Assembly (NCBI GenBank): GCA_963693305.1
Contig: OY855909.1
Span: 4,638,241 to 4,702,240 of the forward strand
DNA from: Meandrina meandrites
Taxonomy: Eukaryota > Cnidaria > Anthozoa > Scleractinia > Meandrinidae
Direction: 5' to 3'
Length of the DNA stretch: 64,000 nt
A model generated the notes under the pieces. The model did no database searches. It saw only the letters and a list, made by a program, of their open reading frames with translations, and was not told where the DNA came from. The translations under genes and the position numbers were made by a program. Below, in pieces: positions 26,180 to 35,837 of this stretch (position 1 is the first letter of the stretch; the number at the start of each line of letters is the position of its first letter).

Positions 26180-29100
26180 ATGAACCGGATATTTTGTTTG
26201 TCCATCGCCACTGTTTTCCTGTTTGGAGGTGTTGCTGTCCACGGTAGGTCTTATTTAGTTGTTATTAAATCTTCCCCTGCAATACTGCAACTCAGTCCAG
26301 TTAAAAAACATACTACTGTTGCTTCAGAAATGGGTTAGTTAATTTTAGAACTCGTAATGCTAGCATGGTAGCTTCAAATCAGTTTTAAGAGGCCGCCAAC
26401 AGGCTTTACAAAGGTCCCTCCGGCCTAAATGCCTGTAAAGACAATAAAATGCAAGGCCGACACTACGTAGAAATGAAAAACCTTAACGGGACAACGACAT
26501 GATAGAGTCCAAACTGAAAGTCAAAAATGCAAACTCTGGACAGCTGTTTCGACCTGATTGGGTCTCGTTAGCAGAGTGTATGCCGCACAGAATAGAACAG
26601 TCAACTAGCGTGAAGACAGTTGTCTATTAAGTGCTCGCTGGTAATGACGATCCGAATGGGCTCAAATTCGAAAGCCCGCCCATTGTAAATGTCTGTGCTT
26701 GCGTTTAATATCCAAGTTTCTGACACAAAGGATTCTGATGTGTAAATCCAGCTGGCTTTTGGGTTATAAACCAGCACCGTACCGAGCTTTTGGTATCAGG
26801 TCATGTAAAAAGCGTTTCATTTTATACCTAATTGAGATGTGTGTTATATATGACAAATACATACAAAATGTTGTCAAATTAGTATGGGTAATCAAATGGT
26901 GACGAGTGAAATTAGGAAATAATTTTTTGACAAAACGCGAGTGAAATTATTTCCTAATTTCACGAGTATACCATTTGGTTACCTTTTAATATCATGGGTG
27001 ACAGATTACACTTACAATCTTAGTTTTTTAACTTGTTTATTGTAACGTCATGAACGAACCGGCTGGAAACGACGCCCGTGTAAAACGCTCAAAAATCCGC
27101 TCAATGCCATTCAAGTTATCGCTAAAAGACGACCAAACAAACTAGCCAACGTGAAATTCAAGCAAAATGTGCAAAGTCTAATCTATAAATCATCTTCTAA
27201 AATTTTGTACGCCATCTTGGCACTGAGACATGGGAAACGTTGCCATGGAAATTTTGTAATTTCACATGTGAAATTATAGATTAGCGCTAAAATTTCGCGC
27301 CAAAATTAAGGAGTAATTTGTCACCCATGATATTACTGTGGGTACTCAAATGGTGACAAGTGAAATTAGGAAATAATTCCACGCGCGTTTTGTCAAAATT
27401 ATAATAATTTCCCGAGCCTTCAGGCGTATCTATCAAAATGTGTGAAATTAATTTTTTTCAAACACTCGTTACCAGGCTGTAGCTATGTTAATGCCACGAC
27501 TGTATCTGGTGTCAACAATTCAAACATTGAATACGAGTTTGAAGTCTCTGTGAAGAAACATTTCTAAGGGACACTTCCGCTCCGTTCCACAGACGGGTAG
27601 AACTGGAATGCGGGAATGTTCTGGCGGGAGCCTGAATATTTCTTACACTAAGGTGCGATTAAAGCATTTGTCCTTGAGGTTCTGGTAAATACAAAATGTT
27701 ATAAAATAAAAATAATTTTCTTTATATCCCACAGGTGAGGAAGGATCAGATGAGGGTGTCCTTGCCGCCATAGACTGCAGCAATGTCCAAGGGATAAATA
27801 TTGCCATTACCATACCTGATATCGCTCAGTGGAATTCCTCCGATGCCGATGCCTGGGCTTTGAACGGTAAAAACCATACATCGTGTAAGCCGACATTCAA
27901 CCAAACAGACAAACAGGTGAAGTACACGAATCTTAGCGTTGCGAATTGTGCCGATGAACCGACCGTATCTATCAACGGCACAAAACTGGAATACGAGTTT
28001 CAAATCAATGTTAATGCGGAAGCCGGCACGGGCGGCCCACCAGTTGTCTTTGCTTATGACCACCAGTATACCATCAAGTGTCTTTACAACAGGAAACAAG
28101 AGAACGTAATGGCGAGCTTTGAACCTCGACACTCATTACAAGACAATGATACAGGTAAGTCAAAAATGATTAAAATATACACTCTTTTTTATATTATATA
28201 AGAACGTCTAATTTTGGCTCCTGGGCTGAGCGTTCTTTTTTTTTTCAATTTGAGGCTGAAAACGTTCTTAATACGTTCTTAAGTTATATGTTATAGGTCT
28301 AATTTTGGGGAAAACTAAGATGTTCTACATATTGTATCATGCAATAAGAAACAACATTGTCAATGTTAAGGTATTTCCTTTTAAGCATTCAGTCTATTGT
28401 ACTGTCAGACCACAGTTTTGCATTCATTTATACTGCTCATTTAACAAGAAATTAAAACAAATGGGCAAAATAAAGTAGTTCTCCGACTCTCAGTCTGGGT
28501 TATGTTCTTAACATGTTCTTAAAATTCTGGTAAGTCTCAGCCTCAGCGTTCTTATAAAAGTTATAAAAAAGAGTGTCTGACTATTCAAGTGCTATTCCGT
28601 CCTCCCTTCTGTATTGTTCCATTAGTTTTACGTTGGTGCTCATTTCAGATCATAATTCAATTCTCAAGACAACTGACGATGGTCATAACCTCAAACAACG
28701 CTAACGCTGCCTCAGTTTGGCCATTCTTTCTGGCTGCTTTCCATTTGGAGGGATGGGTTTAAATTCAAATTTCATGAATCTCAACCGGGAACGCTAATCC
28801 AATTCGAGCGCTTGTAATCCGGAAAGAGGGAGCGCTTAAACAATGGGGGAGGGGGGGGGGGGGTAGTAGCAGGGGATAACAGGGGGCGAGAGAGATACTG
28901 GAAGCGGAAGAAGAGAGGGCGGGAAGTACATTCCCTAGATACTCTAGATGGTGGGAACCTGAACAAATTATGACCATCAATATCATTTATTTAAAGTAAT
29001 CTTTTGCCCAATTAGCTTCATCAGATCCACTCGTATGCGAAGATCGATCGATCGATCGATGTCAATCATTCTTGTCCTTCTTCTCCGGCGGGGCCTCTGT

Positions 29101-32100
29101 TCGACAAACGGGTGGCTCTGGGAAACACGATCTGATTGGCTAGATTTTAACAAAGAAATTAAAATCTAGCCAATCAAATAAACTGATTTTAAAGATCTAT
29201 TGATTTGATTAACTAGTTGAAACTGCCTTTGCTCAAATCCAGCCAACCGAGTCATGTGCCTTCAGAGCCACCCGTTCAGTTGGGCAAGAGGGACGGACAA
29301 CAGGGTTTTGAATGCGTTGTTCTCTTCTTTTCAGATGACGGAGACTTGTCGATTGTCTTTCGTCTTTCCCGCACCAGTGACAATTCTCAAATCAACGCTG
29401 ATGACATCATTCCCTTGGGGACTGGTGTTAAGGGTGTCGTACTTGTTGAAGCATCTGGTTTTCCGAGTCTGGATGTTCATTTGCAGTCAGTCACAGCCAG
29501 CAGCGATACAGCGGGATCCGACTCATTTGCATTGATCACGGATGGGTAAGTGGAGTCTGTTTACAGAATTTGATCAATTTGAACTTGTTATATTATCCAG
29601 CTTTTGAATAAAGTCTGATTACGAGCCAAGGGACCCATCAGGCCGGAGCTTATCCCGGTTTCCGTAGCATGAAGCGATTAGGAGTATTTCTAGGGCGTTA
29701 ACAAAATCTGGATCGGACCGGATCGGATCGGATCGGACCGGATTGACAAAACCCGGACCGGATTGGACCGGATTGACAAATCCTGGACGGGATGTGATCC
29801 GACTGACAAAACCCGGATCGGATCCAAAAAAATCCATAAATTCCCGCCAAAACAGTCACGTGATATCTCTAATCGAATATGGCACAGAAGACGTTCGCTG
29901 TGTGTTTCTTTTTCGTCAGTATTATCTTGGTAAGAAGTTTTGTTATTCAGTGACCCTGCTTATGATTTTCAAGAAGGAAGGGCGAGATACGAACAGGAAA
30001 ATTGCATTAGCAGTAAAAACGAACACAAATTTGTAAGGACCACCGTGGCGAAATAGAAGTACCGGATCCTTTCACTGTAGAGGGTCTTATCAGCTATAAC
30101 TGATGTACATGTATCTTCAAACTCTCAGAATGTCTCGTATAATGATTATTGTAATTATCTCTTCTAGTTCTAAATTAAAAATATAATTGCCAGTTGTCTG
30201 ACATCCTCATGTACAGCCCTCAAAGCACTAAAAAAACCTGAATTTAGTTTTAGTTCGTAATCTTTTTCAACTTAGATATTCACTTTTGAAATAATACCAA
30301 CACGGTCTGATTACGAGGTGCGGTTACCTTAGATCTACATCCCGCATTTTTTATTGATTATTTGTAAAACTTTTTTACCTCGGTTTCAAGTTGGGTAGCC
30401 TTGGCGCCATAAACTAGCAGGTGGTGAAAAACAGTTGCCGATGGTCTGAGACTGAAGAACTTGTGTGGGTTTTCGCCGGTTTTACATTTTCGATTAGCGA
30501 TATCACGTGACTATTTTGGCGGACTTTTTCGAATCCGATCCAGGTTTTGTCAGTCGGATCACATCCGGTCCGGGTTTTGTCAATCCGGTCCGGTCCGATC
30601 CGATCCGGTCCGATCCTGGTTTTGTTAACGCCCGTATTTCTACTCCCCCCTGGATGGGATGCTAGTCCATCGTAGAGTTACCCCCAGCAGTAAATTCGCC
30701 GGTACCCATTTATACACCTGGGTGGAGAGAGGCACTATGAGAGTAAAGTGTCTTGCCCAAGAACAGAACGCAGTGCCCCGGCCAAGGCTCGAACCCAGAC
30801 CGTTCGATCCGGAGTCCAGCGCACTAACCATTAGGCCACCGCGCCTCCCAGCTTTTGAATACTTGAGACCAAAGACATAATTTACAAACACCAGTAATAG
30901 CTCTGCTATTAGCCCTCCTCTTTAGGCCCATGTCTGAAAGTTAACTTTTAAAAAAGCCTCTCTCCCCCCCCCCCCCCCCCCCCCCTCGGTAGGCCCATGT
31001 CTGAAAGATAAGTTTTAAATAAGTTGAAATCCAAGAGTAAATAAGGTTTATGTATGTATGTGTGTGTATATATTGTAAAACAGAGCAAACAAATCCCAAG
31101 GCTAGTACGACGGAAATGAAGATAGGCGGACTTCTAAATAGCCATTAAAAATGCTAGTGAATAGTCTCGGAATGGCCTGCCTATCTTCGTTCCGTCGTAC
31201 TAGCCTTGCAATTCAATTTGTTTTTCTACACTTTGAGTGACGTCTAGTACAAGCAACCCTTTCTTCATGAGCTCTGGGAATAAAGCTCCCACGAAATTCC
31301 TCTGCATTTTAAAATTGTGATATATGTAAAATAGGGTATGGCTCTCGAACCGTTTTGGTCTGCAATAGGGTATAGATTTTGACCATTTAGGCTTGAGATA
31401 GCAGTGGCGGATCCAGGGAAGGGGTCCGGGGGCCTGGGCCCCCACCTTATTTTTTCGGAAATAGTGCATTTTCTTTGAAGTGCCGGAATTGTCTTCGCAG
31501 AATTCAACATTCATCGTCAAGCGGGCCCCCTCCTTAGTTGAAGGTCTGGATCCGCCACTGGATGGGGTGTGGTTTGTGATAGTTGTTATGAAGTGCGATA
31601 TCGTAACGTCAGGAATTTGAAGCGCTTTCAATTTAATTGATTATCCTTCTATTCTAATTTACTTATGGTTTCCTTTCTTTGCTTAGCTGTCCGGAAGGCA
31701 ATGGGTTGGTAGATAATACTGAATGCGACGATAATGAGGACGAATCCTTCGAGATGGCAACTAAAGGCGCTTTCCGATTCCCTGGTCAAACAGCTGGTGA
31801 CAAGGTTTGGCTCAAGGCCACAGTCATTGTTTGCCTAAGAAGTGATAATACCTCCAAATGCGCTACAGAATGCAACGACTGCAACAGCCCAGACCGGAAT
31901 AGACGCGAAACTGTTCAGGAAAGCCTACAAACAAAGTACTACGTATCGGCTGGTCCATTCAGAATTGCAAACAGCAACGAAGGTATGTGAACAAAGAGCA
32001 TCTGTGCAGATAATAATCATGGTGACGATCGAATTAGTTTTTTGTTATGTATAAGACTATCTAGATCTGGGTTACTTTGAAATTTCGATCTCAGGTATCA

Positions 32101-32310
32101 GTCCCAGAATGGAGTTTTTCCGTTTATATTATACATTGAAGTCATTATCTGTCTTTCCATATTGGCTAAGAGCCTGCAGTTATTTCTGGAAATCAGTGCA
32201 ACCTACACAGATTATTTACTAATCTGCTAGCAGATTACGGGGTACTCGAAAGGTTGTCATTTTTTAGTTTTAGCGCCTATGATTTTAAGCTTTATATAGA
32301 TAGATAGTTG

Positions 32311-32372
<62 letters not shown>

Positions 32373-32753
32373 CCATTATACTTTCTAGTAGCAAAGCATA
32401 CAGAGGACACAAGAAAAAGAATTTGTATAAAAAACCCGTTCAATTCCTCTTGTATCTATCCTAAAAACCCTCTAGCTGCTGAGTGATCTCTACAGTCCGC
32501 AGGCAATCTGAAGATGTTAAATAGACTTTAGATCATTTCTTACATGAAGTTTTATTTTATTCCATCAGAATCCGCTGTTGACAAGGTTGTCAAGGACAAG
32601 GGCGCAGCTCTCCCGAGCTATGCAATCGCCATCGTTGCAATCTGCGGTGTTGTGGCAATCGCTATCGCTAGCGCCGTCGTGGTCATTGTGCTTCGCCGAC
32701 GCCGCCAGAATACTATTATTCTTGAGCCGCGTGATGCTGGCGTTACTGCCTAA
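26180..32753 (+). CDS. ZP-domain membrane protein, gene B, 5 exons, 391 aa
   Basis: Exons: 26180-26243 (signal peptide MNRIFCLSIATVFLFGGVAVHG), 27735-28154 (ZP-N), 29335-29545, 31687-31982 (ZP-C) and 32569-32753 (transmembrane and tail). All donors are GT and all acceptors AG, and the spliced length of 1176 nt is in frame. Exons 2 and 4 have exactly the same lengths as in gene A (420 and 296 nt); exon 3 is 12 nt shorter. Key features are four ZP-N cysteines (AIDCSN, TSCKP, ANCADEP, TIKCLYN), GAFRFPGQ, VIVCLRSDN, a furin-type RNRR site and the hydrophobic YAIAIVAICGVVAIAIASAV helix. The last residues PRDAGVTA match gene A. It is a tandem duplicate that also carries over intron sequence flanking exon 2. 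Confidence 0.9.
26987..27335. mobile_element. MITE with TAATATCATGGGTGAC inverted ends, intron 1 of ZP gene B
   Basis: TAATATCATGGGTGACA at 26987 pairs with TGTCACCCATGATATTA ending at 27335. Related GTGAAATTAGGAAATAATT segments sit outside both ends, suggesting insertion into an older palindromic repeat. Confidence 0.75.
27475..27571 (+). pseudogene. Decayed ZP-N exon fragment in intron 1 of ZP gene B
   Basis: GCSYVNATTVSG and NIEYEFEVSVKK line up with NCADEPTVS and KLEYEFQINVN of the real exon 2, then a stop follows. The DNA after it (AAGAAACATTTCTAAGGG onward) matches intron sequence before exon 2 in gene A. It looks like the stump of an extra exon copy. Confidence 0.6.
28179..28578. mobile_element. 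Fold-back repeat in intron 2 of ZP gene B
   Basis: ACACTCTTTTTTATATTATA followed by AGAACG at 28179 pairs with CGTTCTTATAAAAGTTATAA plus AAAGAGTGT ending at 28578. The interior repeats ACGTTCTTAA-type words. Confidence 0.6.
29108..29275. mobile_element. MITE with ACGGGTGGCTCTG inverted ends, intron 2 of ZP gene B
   Basis: ACGGGTGGCTCTG at 29108 pairs with CAGAGCCACCCGT ending at 29275. The interior contains a perfect TGATTGGCTAGATTTTAA hairpin. It ends about 60 bp before exon 3. Confidence 0.75.
29611..30848 (-). mobile_element. tRNA-derived SINE split by a Mutator-like MITE, intron 3 of ZP gene B
   Basis: Minus-strand SINE with a tRNA-like head (GTGGCCTAATGGTTAGTGC A box, GGTTCGAGCC B box) at 30643-30848 and tail at 29611-29692. 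It is flanked by 13-bp target duplications CAGCTTTTGAATA at 29598-29610 and 30849-30861. The interruption is the MITE at 29693-30633. A full related copy lies at 55121-55412. Confidence 0.9.
29693..30633. mobile_element. 941-bp Mutator-like element with 9-bp target duplication and GATCGGACCG-rich ends
   Basis: GGGCGTTAACAAAA at the left and TTTTGTTAACGCCC at the right begin inverted repeats of about 150-185 bp rich in GGATCGGACCGGAT units. The flanks GTATTTCTA are identical at 29684-29692 and 30634-30642. Just inside the left repeat, ATG 29879 opens a 17-codon hydrophobic peptide ending at a GTAAGA donor (29930). Confidence 0.9.
31098..31207. mobile_element. Short fold-back MITE, intron 3 of ZP gene B
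   Basis: AAGGCTAGTACGACGGAA pairs with TTCCGTCGTACTAGCCTT; the arms continue through GAAGATAGGC. Confidence 0.75.
31402..31560. mobile_element. hAT-like MITE with CAGTGGCGGATCCAG ends
   Basis: CAGTGGCGGATCCAG at 31402 pairs with CTGGATCCGCCACTG ending at 31560. The CAGTG end is typical of hAT-related MITEs; no 8-bp duplication is evident. Confidence 0.7.
32309..32372. repeat. ATT trinucleotide microsatellite, intron 4 of ZP gene B
   Basis: About 20 uninterrupted TTA units. Confidence 0.9.
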
Positions 32754-32793
32754 TCAACACAGGGCACAAGTTTGGAGCAAGAATAGTTTGATA

Positions 32794-33191
32794 TACCGTA
32801 TTTTCTCCATTAGATGCCCCAGCGTTTATTTCTAACCGAAATATTGGGCAATAAAATTCATTTAACCTTTTTAGCTGTCCGATCAGCCTTGCATTTAGTT
32901 TAACGTTTTGTTTTATATTGCTGATCCTAATCTATGCCAAGATCCGGCTTCTCTTCGCTGCTGTTTGTCCAAGTGGTCCTTGCATTATCCCAGAGGTACC
33001 TTATTTCAAAGTTGACCTGGTGAAACCGGTGTTTATTTGACTCTAACAGTTCATTCGAGTCCGGTTTTTATTAAGCGACGGTTTTTATTCATTATTTTTG
33101 ACAAAAATGTGTCTGAGGGGCATATTTTCAACTTCACCTTGGAGAACCGGCGTTTATTCGGAACCCGGCGTTTAATCGAGAAAATACGGTA
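32794..33191. mobile_element. Tc1/mariner-like MITE immediately downstream of ZP gene B
   Basis: TACCGTATTTTCTC and GAGAAAATACGGTA inverted ends with TA borders. It begins about 40 bp after the stop codon, so it probably supplies part of the 3' UTR. Confidence 0.7.
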
Positions 33192-33424
33192 CATTTACTT
33201 TGTAAAATAAGTTACTTACTGTTAAAAACGACTTCAGTTTTGCTCCAGCTTTTTATTTTCAAAATGGTGTCAGTATACGGACAGTAGCTTCAGTCGCTTT
33301 CCGTAGATTTGAGCACACGTGTAAAGGGAATTTAATTATACCAACAGTTCCTTTACCAACGTTAATTTCACGATATATCGTTTGTTGTAAGTAACTGTCT
33401 TTATTTCAATAGCACAGTTTTGTA

Positions 33425-33960
33425 TGTGCTGTTATATAGAGGATAATACATGGTTTCGCGGAGATATGAAATTTATCTTCGAGTGTTCAAATCGATAGCT
33501 CACGAGTGAGCGCAGCGAACGAGTGAGATATCGGATTTGAACACGAGAAGATAAATTTCATATCTCCAAGAAACCATGTATTATTCTTTTTATTATATAA
33601 ACCTACTAATTACGATGTTTTTGACGATTTTCCGAAGATTTCCGACCATTTCCGAAGATTTCCGAAAATTTTCAAAATGTTGTCCGAAGGTTGTACGAAT
33701 GTTTCCGAACATTTTCCGAGAATTTCCGAAGTTTTCCGAAGATCGCCGAAGATTGCCGAAGATTGCCGAGGAAGATCCGAAGATTTTTCGACTTAATATC
33801 GACTTACTTTGGCTCATTCAGCATTGGAACATGGCAAACTCTGCAAGCTGATTGGTCAGAAATGATATCACACATGTGTGGATATCATTTTTATCCACAC
33901 ATGTGGGATACCATTTTTCTCGATTTGCTACCACTCGCTAAAGCACTGCAGTTTATATAA
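33425..33960. repeat. Palindromic repeat with a TTTCCGAAGA minisatellite
   Basis: ATAATACATGGTTTC and its complement form a fold-back at about 33440-33590. It is followed at about 33637-33788 by degenerate 9-11 bp TTTCCGAAGA-like units. The outer TTTATATAATA sequence recurs at the far end. Confidence 0.6.
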
Positions 33961-35390
33961 TAAAATAAAATAGTAATATAAATATTACTAATGGCGCACA
34001 AAACATTTATGTTTCCAGTGCAGGTAACTGGCAACAAGCTGGCCACTTTCGGGAGACGCGGCCAGTTATATATTAGTTATTCAACACTTTGTAGCCAGCA
34101 CCAAACACAAAAATAAAAATGGGTCTTTCAGATGCTAAACACGTGTTGATTTTTTTTCCTATTCGTAATATTCGAAAGAGGACAGGGCGTTGGCCGTGGT
34201 GGGCAGGGCGGAGGGAGAATAGAACTGAGGAGAGGGAAGTAGGAAGGGAAGAGAGAGGGATGGAGACCTCGAGGGTGGAAAAAAAGGAAAGTGAAAGGAA
34301 GGAAGGAAGGGGGATGAAGGATTGGGAGGGAGAGACGGAAGGAGGGAGTAAGGAATAAAAAAGAGAGACGGAAGCAAGGAGGAAAAAGGGGAGGAAAGGA
34401 GGACTGAAGGAGGAGGAGGTCAAGAGAGGGAGAGGGTGTGTGTATGTGGCCCTTGGTCCGCGAGTAAACATTATAATCTTGAATATCTTACCTGAATACA
34501 AACCAAAGGGGCCGGTCATTATTTAGAGGGTGAAAAGGCCTCTTCCTTTACAGAATGACAAGTCCTCTCGCTGTAATCGTAAAGTGGGCACTTCCTCACT
34601 AAAAGATGTTCTGGTAATTTGCAAAAAGTGACCGTGCTCTCGGGTCCTTAATTGGTCCTTGATCCGTGTATCATGTAAGCAGCACCAAAAGTAACTGTGA
34701 ATTGCGATGATTTCCGTAATAGAAAGAAAATAAAACGAAGGGAGCTTGCAGTTTAATCTGATAGAATTTAGATATCCCATCTAAGGACCACACCGGGAAG
34801 ACAATGCCAAAGGAAAGAAAAATGATACCCTATGTAAGGACAGAGAACTTCAATGACCCTATTCCGAGGCATATAACTATATAGCCCCCCCCCCCCCCCC
34901 CCCCCCGCCCGGGGGGAGGGAAGGAGGAAAGATGGAAGGATGGAAGGAGGAAGGGATTGAGAAGTGGAAAAGGCAGGGAAAGAGAAAAAGGGCAGGAAGG
35001 TGGGTTTAGCAGGGAGGTCTAGGAGACGCAAGCAAGAGAGAGGTTTCGAAGGAGGGCTGACCTAGAACTATAGTGGGGCTACTCCAACCAAGGCCACCTA
35101 AGCAAATTCTTTGTAAATTGATGAATGAAAATCTTGGATGTTAGCAATAACTTTTTGACAAATAAGAAGATCCAAGCAAGCTGCATACCACAGAATAAAT
35201 ACATTTATGACAATTTTTATCGTTTCAACACGTAAATGCTATAGGTAGAGTAGTCGAACTGTAAAGAGGGGAGTGACTAGATTCCACCCTCAGATCATGT
35301 ATGGGGGACTTGCTATTCTTTCATACACGAGGAATTTTTTAAAATAACAATAATTCGTATTAACAATGATTTGGTAAAAACAAAGGATAT
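33961..35390. other. Intergenic; two purine-rich tracts and a poly-C run
   Basis: The plus strand is almost pure A/G from about 34200 to 34435 (GGAAGGGAAGAGAGAGGG-like) and again at 34915-35045 after a poly-C run at 34885-34906. No gene is visible. Confidence 0.55.
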
Positions 35391-35429
35391 TACTTCCCAA
35401 CGTTTCGGCGACCTTATGACACCATTAAA

Positions 35430-35835
35430 GAGCGTTTTCATATGACGTCACGGCAGCCATATTGGTGTACCAGGCCACGTCCTCCGGGAATTAAACTCGA
35501 TTTTTATGAAAACTTGCGTCTACTTGCGTCTCCATTTGGCCACGACTTGCGTGCACTTGCGTTGACTTGCGTTCACTTTGGTCGAGATCACACAAGTCAA
35601 CGCAAGTTTTACACCGTTTGGCCACCCTACGCAAGTCAACGCAAGTCTTGCTTTTTACTTCAAGTACTATGTTACAGCGCGCGCAGTAGCATTTAAATGG
35701 CGTATTTTGACAAATTGCGTGCGCTTGCGGGTAGACTTACGAGTCCGTTTGGCCACCCAACGCAAGTCTGTACGCAAGTTCAGCTTGCGACTACTTGCGT
35801 CCACTTGCGTTACCGTAAGCCATTCAATCACCTGA
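35430..35835. repeat. Cluster of ACTTGCGT/ACGCAAGT words
   Basis: Many copies of ACTTGCGT and its complement are spread over about 300 bp together with repeats of TTTGGCCAC. It begins with GAGCGTTTTCATATGACGTC, which looks like a repeat terminus. Confidence 0.6.
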
Positions 35836-35837
35836 TT

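Noticed and set aside
29700..29765. GGATCGGATCGGACC repeats as an operator or satellite
   Set aside because: They are part of the long terminal inverted repeats of the Mutator-like element and recur inverted at its right end.
34073..34519. Ser/Pro/Phe-rich open frame on the minus strand
   Set aside because: It is produced by the purine-rich low-complexity tract and has no domain.
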